A stretch of DNA of 64,000 nt from Stercorarius parasiticus (taxonomy: Eukaryota; Chordata; Aves; Charadriiformes; Stercorariidae), in the NCBI GenBank assembly GCA_013396915.1, contig VWZL01005200.1:44399-108398 (forward strand), written 5' to 3'. Both the position numbers and the translations under genes were made by a program. Below, one piece after another: positions 25,651-39,100 of the stretch; within the stretch, counting starts at the first letter, position 1; every line of letters begins with the position of its first letter. A model generated the notes under the pieces. The model made no database searches. It was not told the DNA's origin and was given only the letters and a program-made list of their open reading frames with translations.

Positions 25651-28639
25651 GGACGTGTGTACAAAAACAGAAAACAAGAGGCAGCTCCTGCCTGTGGTTT
25701 CTAGGTACGGTGTTTGGGTGCCTGCAATCAGAAGTGATTGATTACAGAATTAGACTTGTGCTATTTTGGCCCTGTGACTTCAGATGCTGTAATCTCAGCC
25801 CACTGCGTGCTTATCCTTGCTGTGAGGATAACTCTTTAGGCACAGGGATGGTTCTGGGGGGAGAGATGTCAGACAGCTTTTCCCCAAACCGCGTTTGTAA
25901 TCCTGCCACTCCTCTCATCAGTCATCAAGCTAATATAAAACTGGCAGTGTGCTTCCTGTTGGAGTGTTGTGAATTTTCAAAGGCAAAGTGCACTATTGTT
26001 TAATAGCCGATTATTCACTGGCATTGATAAACAGGCTCTGCTTGCGATTACTGCGGCAATTACTCACTCTCCTAATTTAGACGTGAGGAAAAATTAAATC
26101 AGGCTTCCAGTTGATCATTTATATCTTTGGCTATTGTAATACACATCACGGCACACTGAAAACAGCTCCACCATAAAGGAAACCGATCTGTTCAAATTGA
26201 TAACATGGTTTGCTCTCGTCCTGTAGCTGAGAGGCATAACTGAGTCCAAGCTGAAGGGCTGTGGCTGAAGGTGGGGTTTTTTACGTTTTTGGGGACATAA
26301 AAATATGAAAACCATTTTGTCAGACCTTAAATTAAAAACAGAGGGGAGGGATATTACTGTGGCCAGAAGGGAACTCCATGTACAGCTAAACAAGCAAACA
26401 GAACGGTAGGATGTTTAAGTAATTTGACCTCACCTTACCCCTGGACCACCCTTCGAGTACTGATGGACCCATCTCCAAAGACATCCAAGACGTTCAGGGA
26501 AGGCTGGTGGGGAGCCATGGGAGGATGCTGCTGCCTAGTTCAGAATGAAGTTGTGGCAGAGGTATATAAAACTGTTAACAGTTTTAGTAATGGTAAGTTG
26601 CAACCATCATATTTACTCTTTCTCATAATTCAGGAGCAGTGAGATGGAAAGGCATCCACGTAACACTGGAACAGGGAAATGCTTTTATTTATTTTATTAT
26701 TAAAACTGCTCCACAAATTGGCTTTCTGTTGCAAAGGGCTCAAGAATTCCGTGGTGGCTGTAAGCCCGAGTCCTCGACACTGGCGCGAAAGAGTAGCGCC
26801 TGAGGAGCACCGTCTCCCGGTTTTCTCTCCGCCTCGTCTGCGGTTTCGCTTCCCGTGGCTGTCCCAGCGTTGGCAGCTGTTCAGCGGGGCTCGCAGGAGA
26901 GCGGGAACAGCCTTTCCTCGGCATGCGCTGGTGCGACCTGACAGCACATTCCTGGTAAACGTGGTCTGCGTGCGAGGCAGAACCTCTTCGTATCTGGTGA
27001 GGAATGGGCAGAGGCGGCCTCACACAACTCCCTCTGCCTCTGAATCGCCTGCTGTTTTGTCTTCCAAATTCTGGTTTATTCACCCCAAGTGGTGTCACTG
27101 CAGCAAGCTTTTCTGTTCAGGTACAGTACAGACAGAGCTTAAGTGACCCCAGATGCATTTTTTTGCCCCAAGAAGCACCCACCAGCTGTCGGTGCCAGGC
27201 AGCGTTTGCAGGAGTAAAGCCACCCCTTTCACCAGCCCAGGAGGCGGATGGGGGCGAAGCACCGATGAGGCTGTGGCAGCTCTGGTAGTTAAAGCAGATT
27301 TGGGGGAGATAACTGGCGGAAAAACTGAAAGGCAGCAAAATATTGTCTCCTCTCAGGGATCGGCTCTGATGGCGTGGTAGCCGGGAGCATTTAGCGAAGG
27401 TAGCCAAGGCTGAACACAAGGTCAGCCCTTTAACAAAAATTTGAATATTCTGTCAATTGAGAGGCAGAATTAGGCCTTTATTTTTCCCTCCTTCAGTGCA
27501 GTGAATGTTTGATTAGCAGCAGATCATTAGTAATAATGGTTTCCCTGGGCAGGTGTGTCTCCCCGTGCCGTGGCTCTGCAGTGGCCGGAGGTGCTGCCGC
27601 CTCTTCCCACCTCTGGCGGGGTGACGTGTGGTGGTGTCCTGCCTCCCTCGCTGCCACCGGGGTTCTGCATGCCCTTGGGATGCTCGAAGCTCCTCCAAGC
27701 AGTTGAAGTCCCACACGAGCAGAGATGTCCCAGCTCCTTCGGGAGGCACCGATGCTCCTACACCTGAGCGGAGCAGCGGGGGCTGGGGATGGAGGGGGAC
27801 ACTGCTCTGGGAACATGCCATGGCCAGGAGGGGCTGCCTCCAGGGACAGGGAATAGGTATAGCACCACAGCCGCTGTGAGCGGGAGTTCTGGCAGCGAAC
27901 CCTGTGTCTGCACATCAGTCGTGTTTGCTAGAGCCACAGGGAATGCACCGCAGAGACACAGGCAGAGACTGCAGTGCCCTGCGACTGCTGGTGTTGGCGT
28001 TTGCTCCAGGTGTCGAGCCATCGCAAAGCACTGACCGTTCCATTACGACTGGGCTGATTGGAGGAAAGAAAAGAAAACTATCATTTGGAGTTCATCTTAT
28101 CTGAGACTATCATGCACGCTCAGGAACTGTGTAATTCAGTTGCCCTGCTTAGCCAAAAGCTAAATAGTTTCTAAAGTTTATTTCCTGTCTTTATAGCAAC
28201 TGTCTGTCCCTTTATTTATTTTCACTGAATGCTACTGTTGTGCTAAAAATAACATTTGGAGCAATTCTTGTGGCAGATTGTATAACAATCGCAGGCTGAA
28301 GTCGGAGCAGTTGGGAAGTGAAGGATGCCTCCTTGGCCAATCTCTTCGTATGAACTTCCATAATTTTTTATTTTTATGTTTTGTGCTAAAGCATTTTCTG
28401 TTCCTAGACGTTGAGAAGAGCTGACGGCTCGCATTGTTGTTACCTTGAAAGGGCAGTTATCACAGTTAATCCACCCTCCAAGGTTTTTCCTCAGGATAAT
28501 TATTGTTTCGGTGATTCATCTTGCAGACCCTGCCCTTCCTTATTCGCACAAAATATCCTACTCCCTGCAATATTTCTGGGTCAGGCTCGTGCCACACATG
28601 TGACTTCCTCTTGGGCACGCAGACAAGATGGATTGAAAG

Positions 28640-28790
28640 GTTGGCCGTCGCCGGGTTGGCCGACCTCGGTGTGCTGCGCAGGCGGCATCGCGTGTGGCTC
28701 GCGGGATGTTACCGGAGGGTGATGGTGTGTGGGGCCGCCTGGGAGCGGGGCGGCGAGGTGGTGTTCACGCGCGGGGCGGGGGGAAGCAGT
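28640..28790. promoter_or_regulatory. Small CpG-rich patch
   Basis: About 150 bases with many CpG (GGCCGTCGCCGGGTTGG, GGCGGCATCGCGTG-like words, CACGCGCGGGGCGGGG) stand out in an otherwise CpG-poor stretch. It may be a small promoter or unmethylated enhancer. No coding exon is attached to it on either strand. Confidence 0.3.
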
Positions 28791-29429
28791 GCCACTGTTG
28801 TTATGGTGGAAAATTTCACTGCTCCTGTCTTCAGTGGAAAACATTATCACCAGCACATCCTGGCATGTAATTTTTTGCCTCATTTATTATTGTCTAGCAT
28901 TGGCTTAATGCTTATGGTGCATTTCTAAGGTACTTAGAGAGGGTTGTGGTTTTTCAAGGAAACATAACTCATGGGGGACAGGGGAGGGAGGATCCTGAAA
29001 GTTTTTGGCACAAATTGAGTCAAATTTTACTGAACATGAAAAATAGAACCTGTGCAGGCTTTGACATGAGTTCTGTGCGACCCAGAGGCTACGGGGAAGG
29101 GAATATGCCCAACAGGCAGGATTACCACTCAGGAGACCTGGGCTCTGCTTTTTCTGCCAACCTGCTTGTCAGGGTCTGTTTGTACATCCTGTGCTTCCTC
29201 TTTGGGTGCAAACCACCACAGTTTGTAGCAGGCACATGTTACCCAACACTTGTAGTTGTCTAACCTCAGGTTTCTTCTCAGGATACAGAAGCTGGATGGA
29301 ACCCAGCAATGCCAACAGAAAGGCAGGTCAGAAGCTTGGTGTGAGTTTGGCCTACGCCCTTAACTGTGGCATTTGAGCTGGAGCAATGGGCTCAAAGCTC
29401 ATCAGCTTGCTCGGTGACCCTCTGCAGTG

Positions 29430-30198
29430 GTGTGCTGCAGAATAAGGGGGGACCACCATCAAAGGGAGCAAGCAAAACAAGTTGTGGTGAATGGAGCTAA
29501 ATCCAGTCGGTGGCCAGTCACAAGTGGTGTTCCCCAGGGCTCAGTGTTGGGGCCGATTCTGTTTAATATCTTTATCAATGACCTGGATGAGGGGATCGAG
29601 TGCACCCTCAGTAAGTTTGCAGAGGACACCAANNNNNNNNNNNNNNNNNNNNNNNNNNNNNNNNNNNNNNNNNNNNNNNNNNNNNNNNNNNNNNNNNNNN
29701 NNNNNNNNNNNNNNNNNNNNNNNNNNNNNNNNNNNNNNNNNNNNNNNNNNNNNNNNNNNNNNNNNNNNNNNNNNNNNNNNNNNNNNNNNNNNNNNNNNNN
29801 NNNNNNNNNNNNNNNNNNNNNNNNNNNNNNNNNNNNNNNNNNNNNNNNNNNNNNNNNNNNNNNTCTCGCTCTCTACAGCTCCCTGAAAGGAGGGGGTAGC
29901 CAGGGGGGGGTCGGTCTCTTCTCCCAAGGAACAGGCGATGGGACAAGAGGAAACGGCCTCAAGTTGTGCCAGGGGTGGTTTAGCATGGATATTAGGAAAC
30001 ATTTCTTCCCCGAAATGGTTGTCAAGCATTGGAACAGGCTGCCCAGGGAAGGGGGGGAGTCACCATCCCTGGAGGTATTTAAAAGCCGGGTGGACGTGGT
30101 GCTGAGAGACATGGGTTAGTGGTGGTTTCGGCAGAGTTAGGATGGTGTTTGGACTCGATGATCTGAAAAGTCCCTTCCAACCTAGACCATTCTGTGAA
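29430..30198 (+). mobile_element. CR1 LINE fragment with reverse-transcriptase remnant, split by a gap
   Basis: Sense CR1. The left part (29430-29632) encodes RT fingers/palm blocks [19 protein letters not shown] and [19 protein letters not shown]; the active-site motif has Glu for the first Asp, so it is inactive. The right part (29864-30198) carries the ORF2 C-terminus ([19 protein letters not shown]) and the 3' end GTCCCTTCCAACCTAGACC. The middle is missing in the assembly. Confidence 0.9.
29633..29863. other. Assembly gap (231 N) inside CR1
   Basis: The N run replaces the centre of a CR1 RT. From the neighbouring copy at 22.1-23.1 kb the missing part should be roughly 500 bases or more, so either the N count is only nominal or this copy also has an internal deletion. 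Confidence 0.9.
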
Positions 30199-33100
30199 AA
30201 CCCCTTCCAGGTGGTTCCACCATGCTGCCCTTTGCACGGCTGCTGGCACCAGCCCTTTCCCAGCAGACCAGGGCCAGTGCTGGCCCTTGCTGCTGAGCTG
30301 GGAAACACCACGACACCCCCAGTGCTGGACCCAGCTCAGGGTGCCCCCAGCTTTGCTGCCTCCCCTCACCATGTGGAAAGAGCCGCCCCAAGGCTCTGCA
30401 ATACTCTGCCCTCAAGTGCATCTGGGACGTACAGCACGCTAATTGGGGTGAGGCTGGTAAGGCAGCTCTGGGTCCGTAACTTCCAGGTAGGATGGGAAAT
30501 GCTTATTAGTAGGCTAATTTTATGCACTGTTGCTTTTAGCAAAGACCAGCAGAACCTGATGGTAGTTTGGTGGCAAACTGCTACAACCAAGTTCACTCAA
30601 TTTTTTTACTTTAGGTGCTTTGGAGGAAATCAGAGTCTTGAGTAAAGACCCACTGGGGACAGGGGAAATAAGGGAGGAAAAAAAAACTTCTTTTCTTTGT
30701 ACACTGAGCATGTAAGATGGAGGCAACTTGCAGTTGCCGGCTACCAGTTGCAACTGGTCCTGCTGCCCTTTAGAGGGGCGCGAGTTAGCTGTTGCTGATT
30801 CACAACACAGTGATGTGACTGCTAATAGAGTGAGGAACTGTGGTCTTACCAAAGCCACCTCTTCTGCTGCTGTGACCCGGCCAGCTGAGCTGGCCTCTGC
30901 TCGCACCAGGGAGCTCCTTACGGCCTCTGAGTACCTGCAAAGTCATCACACTCCTGGGACCGGGGCGCTTGCTGCGGGGTGGCTCCGGCAGCATGGAGCG
31001 CTGGTTGCCTTCAGCGTGCGCCTGTGCCGTCTCCTTTAGCCAAATTCCCCCGGTAATTTGGATTGTATTTGAATGTCATCGTATCAGTAAACTGACGCAG
31101 CAGAACACTTTTCCTGTAAACCTTTCGCACACAGGTGGAGTGCGACACCCGCCTCCAAAGAGGGTGTATAACTCTTGGTATCAAGAAATGGCAACCAGCA
31201 CACCCAGTGTTGACACACGCAAAGTGAAAACCTGCACGAGTACCAGCCAAAGCAAACTGGTAACACATTCCTCGGGGAGTCCGAGTGCCTGTCCTGCAGC
31301 CGGTGACTCGTGGGAGGTACGGAAAACCCCGCGCTGCCGTGTGAGGCTGCGCCTCGTGAGCCGCGGGCAGGTTGTGGGATCTTTGTGGGACAGGAGTGGT
31401 TCCTTGTGACTGATGTTACTATCTTCAATACCAAATTAATTTTGTGCGTGATAGTAGTCTTACTATCCTTCATTGCAGGGTATATAGTTATGACCTCTTT
31501 CACTTTTTTTAAAAAAAATAGATTATAGTGATTTTTATTCTCACATTTCCTTGAAAAAGTTAACATAAACAATGACCACAATGATTTGTTTTAAAAATTC
31601 TCCCAAAACACTACATTTACACTTACAGTTTCTTTCAATGTGTGACACCAATGGTTCAAAGAACTGGGGCTTTAGTGGTAGAACAGCGATTCAGTCTGTT
31701 ACGGCTTCCTTGACAGCAAAAGATGTCAAATGCTTTCAATCGGCTTCAGTGTGTCTAAAATACTCCAAAATACTTTTTTTTTTTTTTTTTTTCCTTTGGC
31801 ACAGGAGTTCTGGAGCAACGCTTCAGAGAGCAGTTCCCTGGGCAAGTAAGGCTGCTTTCAATGCCCAAATCATCAAAATCGGTTTTGGTTTGGTTGTACA
31901 GTGCTAAAATGAAACCCCTCGTGTTGTACAGGGACATCTTGTATAGATTTGCTTAGGGTTTTAATGCTCTACAAGGAAAACACCCAAGGCCTGTCCCTGA
32001 CGGTGGACTAGTGACTGGACAGACCCAGCAACTACCCAAGGAATAACAGATCCAGTAAACGTTATGTCAAGTAAAGAATCTAAAAATCCAAGGGAAGGGA
32101 ACCGGAGTGGTGTGCTCGCCCCGGGTCAGGCTCAGCAGCAGAGAAAACAGAATTTTGTTTGGTTACTTGTCTCACGGTAGGTACCAAGTTTTCAAAATGC
32201 TGAGTTGGAATTAATTGGGTTTTGATGAAGCTCTTGAAGATGCCTATTAAAAGAAGCCACCTATTAATTTTATGTTAGGTATCAGGTGCAACACTCTGAA
32301 AGATATTTTTTTTTTTTTTTGTATGCAGCTGTTGCATGAATTCAGGATGCAAATCCGTATAGGGTTTCTTTTAAAAGCTTTGCTGAGCATAATGAGAAAT
32401 GTGGAAACTCAACGAGTCGCCTCTGGAAAAATGGCATTTGCACGTTATATTCTCAGAAGACTAAAAATAGAGCTCTGGCTGTTTGTTTTTCTTTATGAAG
32501 TGGCTAACTGCAACACTCCCTTACCAACCCTAAGAAAGAATTTACACAAAAGATGGAGACGCAAAACCTTATCTCATCAGCGTTTCTCGTTAGGTCATCT
32601 ATGGTGGTAAGGAAATGGCATAATTTTAAAAGTTTTTCCCATCTTCTCTGATGGTGAACCAATTTGAGAAAATATTTAGGTGCAGATCTGCACACCAGCC
32701 CCTTACCTACCCATTAATATCACAAATCTGCTTCTTGAACCTACAGTAAAATCTCAATTGTTGATCATCCCTAACATAACACTCTAAGAGGGAAACCATT
32801 TTACACGTGCATTCGTTTAATAATACTTAGTAACGTGCCGTTTAAAGGGCATGGTATTTTTCCGGGTGTAGCGAGCTCCACATCTTTGAACACTTCGTTG
32901 AACAGAGCTTGTGGAGAACCAAACCTTTCAGTTCTACTTAATGATGTTTTGGTTTCTGACTTGTATTTCACTGTAGGAAAAACAGCTGTCATGGCTTATC
33001 TGTCCAACTGTGAATGCGTTTGGAGCTGGAAAGTTAAAGTCTCTCGCTTGTACTGCACCTACTATGGCACAGTTACAGCCTGGAATGGGCAAGAAGTGGG

Positions 33101-36100
33101 AAAATGCATGAGTTCATATATTTTTCTCTTCTCTTTAAAATGAAGTTTAGGCCCAAATCTGCCCTGCAATATTTATGCCCCCTACTTTTTGGGTTTTAGA
33201 GAATCTTGCTCTGCTTAGTTAAATGACTATTGTGATCTGAGACATCAGCTTTCAGCAGACAGTATTTCCTGGACTAAATTCCTTCCAATTCAGACATAGT
33301 GAACTCCGCTAGAAACACGGATGGCACGGGATAGTTGTATAAAAGCATGTAAAGGTACCAGTCACTCAGATTTTCTAATGTCTTTGCATAATGAAATATC
33401 CAGAGATTTCTGTGTGGGAGAGAATATTTGGGTTGCTGAACACCATTTTTTTTTTTTTTTTCAGGGCCTAATTTAAAACACTGTAGAGAAAAACCTGTGC
33501 ATCGAGATGTACGAGTGTTTCATTGCTTCTTAATCTGTCTCAAAATAAAGACAGAAAGGAGCAAAGCAATGTGGCAGTCTGTATGACAATTAGCATTTTT
33601 CTTTTGCTGTTGAAGACTCTTTGCACAGGAGAGGTCCCGTGGTCAGCAGCCACAGAACTCGTACTGAAGCGAAGAACAGCATTTGGTTATTTTCTGCTGC
33701 CGATTTTGATGGAGGAAGTTCTGTTTGGGTTGGAGAGGGACTCCACAGCGATCAACCCGATGCTGCTCTCCACTGAGTGAAACACTGCTCAGGATCAAAT
33801 TTGCTGATGGGCACTTCAGACTTTTTATTTTTGGAAATTAGTTCCTGAACGGTGGCGTTCACACAAGTCACCATAAAACTAATAAACTGGTATTCAAGAG
33901 CAGCTTAGATTTGGCTGCTGTCACAGCCGCATATAAATGTGGTCATAAAATACCTGGGATATCCGTCTGCAAGTCAGGAGTGAAAGGACTTGGCGGAGAA
34001 GGCAGGAAGCAGTGTGTACAGCTGTGCTACACACGGATCCAGAAATGGGCTCTGAATTCCACGGGACCGCGGTGCTGCTCCAGAAACCAGAGGAAGGGGA
34101 GTGGAGGGGGACTGGGAAGGGAAGCTTAGCTTCTATATTTGAAGAGAAGTTGACATGAAAACTCCTGTGTTGTCCCTCCTTGAAATACAACAGTCTCTGG
34201 TCACTGGGTGAGATCTGAAAGGCAAGCAACACAGTGGATATTTTTTCTTTAACAAGGTACTCTTTGGAAGGAACTTCTTGGCCACATTTCAGAACTTCTG
34301 AAGCACAATGGAGCCCGCTGAGTCATGGGAATCCAGTGGGGACACGGGTCCAACCAGGGTTGAAATGCAAAACAGAAAACAGGTATTTTATGAAGAGTAA
34401 AAACTTCATCTCGCACCTGAGAAATCATTTTTAAATCTCTTTGAGAATTTCATATGGTCTAATTTGCTTCAGTGTGAATAAACTAATGATATTGTAATGA
34501 TTATCTCTGCATTAGATGGTATCTAACTGGCACCTTCCTGTTCTTGGCTAGGGTAAGCAGATGTGGGCAAGCTCCTCAGAGGAGAACTCGGGGTGTCCCA
34601 CAGCCCCGCAGGCCTGACGGGGTGACCCTGGGGAGCAGGTCCCTGAATTTGCCACATCCCCACCTATGGGCAGGTTGGCTACCCAACAACAAGCCTTTCC
34701 CAGCTGTGAGTAGATTTAAAAAAAAATAAAATACTAATTCTTATTAATTTTTTATCTAGCAATTATCTAAATATGTTGATTCACATAATACTGAGTTAGC
34801 TGTTCACCATATCTCAATCACTTGTGTAAAAAATGTACTTGGGCTCAAACTGAAATCCTGCCCTGAGATTAAGGGAAGGATTTCCATCGACTTCGGCTGG
34901 AGCAGGGTTCGGATGTGTCTGTTCCTGTCAAAGGACAGCTTTCCAGAGCTGCTTGTTGGCAACTTACCCACTTAAAGTATCTCCACAATAGAGTTTTACA
35001 TACTTCGTTGCAAATTTTTGTGACAGTTAGCTGCAACGTGTTAATAGCATCCTAAGAAGAATCACGTTCCTTCCGTTTGCATCCTCTCGTATACTCTAGT
35101 TATTTTAGACTGTATTTATTTATTTATTCATTAGTTATTCTCATGCGTAATGCTCCAACTGTTTTAATTCCCTCTTGTTTTTTGCCATTGGTCTGATTAG
35201 GTTTGCCCTGCCTCTTTCACCTGTCAAAGCACCAGAAATGCCTTGGATGAATCGGTGCTGGAGGGGTGTATAGGAAGGGCATCCCGGCATTCCTGCCCAG
35301 CGGGAGCGGGATGGCGCGGGGCACAGCAGCGATACTGTTCTCCTGCCGCCGCCACCGCGGGAACCGGCGGAGATGAGTCAGACGAGGTGACTTTGCGTGT
35401 TTGCACTGCGGTGGCAGTGCTCGCTGCCCGCTCGCCTGTGTGTCACCCCACCCCCCACCCCCCCAGCAGCCGCATTTCACTTGGAACAGTGACAGGGAAA
35501 AGGAAACATGCTGTGTTTGTTCAAAACATGAATAACTGAGGAAGATTTGCTTTGTTCTGTCTGTTGGCTTCTGCAGCTCTGCATCGCCTGCTTCGTTAGA
35601 GCATGTACGATAAGGAATTGCGGCAGTACATGCCAGCTGATGAAGAATCAGGATGGCATTACATCAGTCTCTAAAAACAGCTTCAGTCTTACTTTTTTTG
35701 TAAAATATGTATCGAGGAAAGTCTCTGACTGCACTTGTTTTGGCACAAGATACGCTTCAGTTTATGCAGCAGGTCCTAATAGCATCAGTCCCGGCTTAAT
35801 TGGGCAGAATGTTGGTAATGAATATTAGCTCTGACATTGTATAAATTCTCTTTGTAGGAGTTAGGAAGTTCAAACTACACCTCCCCCTCTCTCTTTTTTC
35901 TTTCTTCCTCATCCCTGTTGGTTTTAGGGAGTTACTGCAGGAGGAGCCGCTTACACACCGATTCCAGATGCGAATCAGGTTTCACGTGCGACAGCATTTT
36001 GGGATACTGGTACTGATGTACTACTACTTTCACCCAGCAATTTGTGGGTGGTTTTTGGGAGTAGTGAGACCATGGATATCTCCAAAGGTAATGTGTTAAA

Positions 36101-39100
36101 GGGCATATAATATATACAGTAATGTATAAAGGGAGTATTCAACTCCCTTGTGGAACTGGGACTTGCAATTCCATTCTTTGAGCCTCCTCTCTGGTTTTAT
36201 GCTGTGCTGGGTTTAACTAATCAGCTCAATATTTATATAGGAGAGTTTTAATGTCAAAGGAAGTCTTTTTTTTTTTCAGTAACATTCTCCAATTTCAGAA
36301 AAGACCTTTTCAGTCACCAAAAATACAGTCCTTACTAGCATTAAAGGACTTGTAATAGTTTTATTTTGAAGATTGCTTAAGTACAACAGCCTGAAAGAGA
36401 ATGGTGTCTTATTTTTCCAATGCATATAACCCTTCTTCAGTGTAGTGGTTTTAAGTGTCTGAAACAAACCAGTATAAAAATCAAATTCCAATAAGACCAT
36501 CTATGTAAGAAGAACAAATCTGATTTCTTGCGTTGCAACAAAACATACATTGACACGTGATGCTTCCAGTAGCTCCTCTCGTGACTCATCTTTACAGAAC
36601 AATGTCATTAACTGTACAACTAAGCTTGTTAGGTGAAATCTGCTTTCTTGACTAAATCCGAGTCTCTCTTCTGCTGGACTCCTTCAAGCTCTGAGGGCCA
36701 CACCATGCAGTGACGCCTCTAGAATTGAGGGACTTCAGTTGTCTTCTGGGAGTCTGGGTTGAAACCACTGATACTCAGCCGAACTTGTCACACTTGCCTG
36801 TTTTGCCCAGGGTATCTGAGACTTTCCTTCCTCTCTTTTTGGTGGTTTGTGGTTGTTTGGTTTTTTTTCCCCTCCCCTTGCATATATCAGGTATTTTATG
36901 GTTTGTTTGGTAAATCTGAAAGATGAACCACCCTTCTGCATCTATGATCAAGTCCAGCCTGCTGGGTACCACCAGAGAGAGCAAGAAGAGCTTTTTGGCA
37001 CAAGGATGACACAGCATTCCAAATGACCGCAGTATTGGAGCTGGCAATGAAGGACTGGAAATGTAACATGAAAATTCCAGGTGTGTGTTGCTAACATCTC
37101 GGTATATACATTTGACAGCTAAAGGTAATCTCCTTGTGTTTGCTCTCAGGGCCTGGAGGGAGGCTGGGTACAGAAGCACAAAGTAAAGCCAATGGTTAAG
37201 AATGAAATCCCCTTCCCGAGCTGGGAAACCCCAGCAGAGAACACCCTTTTGAGGGAGGGTCAACCTCTGCTGTGTGTACCTGTGGTGGCAGCTGGTCTCT
37301 ATCATCTTCTGCATAGCACAAAGTACAGAAAATAACAGCAGCAATTCTCGCCTGCCACAATCCTCTCAAAACAAGGCAGCATGGGGGGAGAACTTTCAAC
37401 GCATAAAATTCACAGGAAGAATGTGGCACAAGCGCCTGCAGTCCCCTCAGGAAGTTGTAAGAATGTTTACCAGTAGTGTTTTCTCTTCTGGAAAAAGCCA
37501 AGCAGGTCTCCGGCTTCACGCCACCAGGCAGATGTCGAAGCACACCTTCCTGCATGGAAAGGCACAGAATAGAAATCATTCCCCTGGGATGTGGCTCTGC
37601 ACTGAAGCTGGAGTCTATTTTTGGAGCTCTACTGGAACGTTTCCAAGACCACCATGACACAATCATTTCAAGATGGGTGGTAAACATGTCTCTGCTGTTA
37701 CTGCAAGCTCCTCTGCACTGTTTGCTGTGCATTCTTTAACCACCCTTTCTTTATTGGAAGGATTCTTGCCGTGTTGTCACCTCATCCTTGGACCCCTCTC
37801 TGAATATACGCATGGAAAAAAGCAAACAAATCCTGTGCTTGGCTGAGCAGATGCTGTTTACTAGGTGGAGCCCACAGATAAGTCAAGGTAAGAAATAATC
37901 TGATGAGACAAGACTGCTAAACCACAGCGTAATTCCTTTCTAGTTTGAGCCTTATCACTTAATCAAGCTGCTTCCAATTACAAGGAAATAAATGCCTGTA
38001 CCTGTTACAGGTAAGGCAGAGTCAGTCATAGAAAGATGGAGGTCAAGGGTTAGCATCCTTAGATAAAGGGAAGAACTAATTAACCATTGAAACAATTAAC
38101 TGAGCAGTACTGCCCTGCTCTGAGGAGACATGACCAGGCCCCTGACGGCGCTGCAGGAGACAGGCCAGGCCCGATAGCAGCACCGATGGTGCAGCAGCTC
38201 TGCAGAATCTGCCACCGCAGCACACCGACAGCAACTGCAGACACTAATCCCCAAATTCAGGTCCTTTTGCTAAGGAACACTCAGGATCCTGTTAAGAGGG
38301 GCTCTGTTTTTAACACTTTAAAAAAAAAAAACAAAACAAAAGAACGGGGCTTTGATAATAATGTTGAGCTGTATAGAACTTCAGTCAGAGACTAAGAAAT
38401 CAAAGCCTCACTTCTTGTTTTCTGAAGTAAACTGTTAAAGAAACCCAGCAGCACTGAGGCCAATACCAAGTGTTACAGCAACACAAGGGCAGAAATAGGC
38501 ACATTCAGCCTAAAACTTGAATATTGCTCCAAACAACGTAAAACAGCTACTCACTTTCATCTAGGATCCAAGATCTATTAATTTCTCTCCCAAAAGGGGC
38601 TTTACAAATGTGGCAGGTGCAATGGGAGTGATTTAAGTCTTTTATAAGCATACTCCTTAACAAAATATTAAGTATATTAAAGCTTTTAAGGCATTTTGTA
38701 CTGCTAAAATCAAATTTATTGGTATCTGTTTCTCTGCCTCAATCTTATCTGTTGATACCTCACTAGGTGCACTTACACAAAACCCACGGTGTAGTTGAGA
38801 CTAGGGGAGCCCACCCTCCTCCACTCTAGATTTACAGGCAGAAATTTCAATTTATGCTCAGAAAGCAGCTCTGGAGAAAGCGGAGTTCCTGCATATTCAT
38901 CAGCAATGTTAGAAATAAGGATTACACACACACACCCCCACCCACCCTTGCGAAGTCTTGTACCAAAGCTCTTTAAGAAAAGTCATAGTTAACGCTAGAG
39001 TAATTTTTAGTTAACACCAGAATAATCTGTTAACACTAACTCTAGTTAACACTATAATTTTTGCAAAGTGGTCTCAATTTTATTTCAACAATGCGGGCAC

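Larger units (their letters stand above)
23124..29429. other. Non-coding DNA, no gene recognised
   Basis: I recognise no gene, RNA or transposon. The part at 23640-25650 is strongly purine-rich on the plus strand and is listed separately. The part at 25730-26130 has the look of a conserved enhancer (TTTCAAAG, ATTGTTTAAT, many TAAT cores). A small CpG-rich patch lies at 28640-28790. The 208-codon frame at 25377-26003 has no domain and is probably chance, helped by the purine-rich composition. Confidence 0.5.

Noticed and set aside
25377..26003. A 208-codon plus-strand frame
   Set aside because: It has no domain or splice logic and starts inside a purine-rich skewed region that disfavours stop codons; its second half crosses an enhancer-like block.
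29427..30119. A 230-codon protein through the 29.6 kb gap
   Set aside because: It joins two CR1 pieces across 231 N whose true length is unknown.
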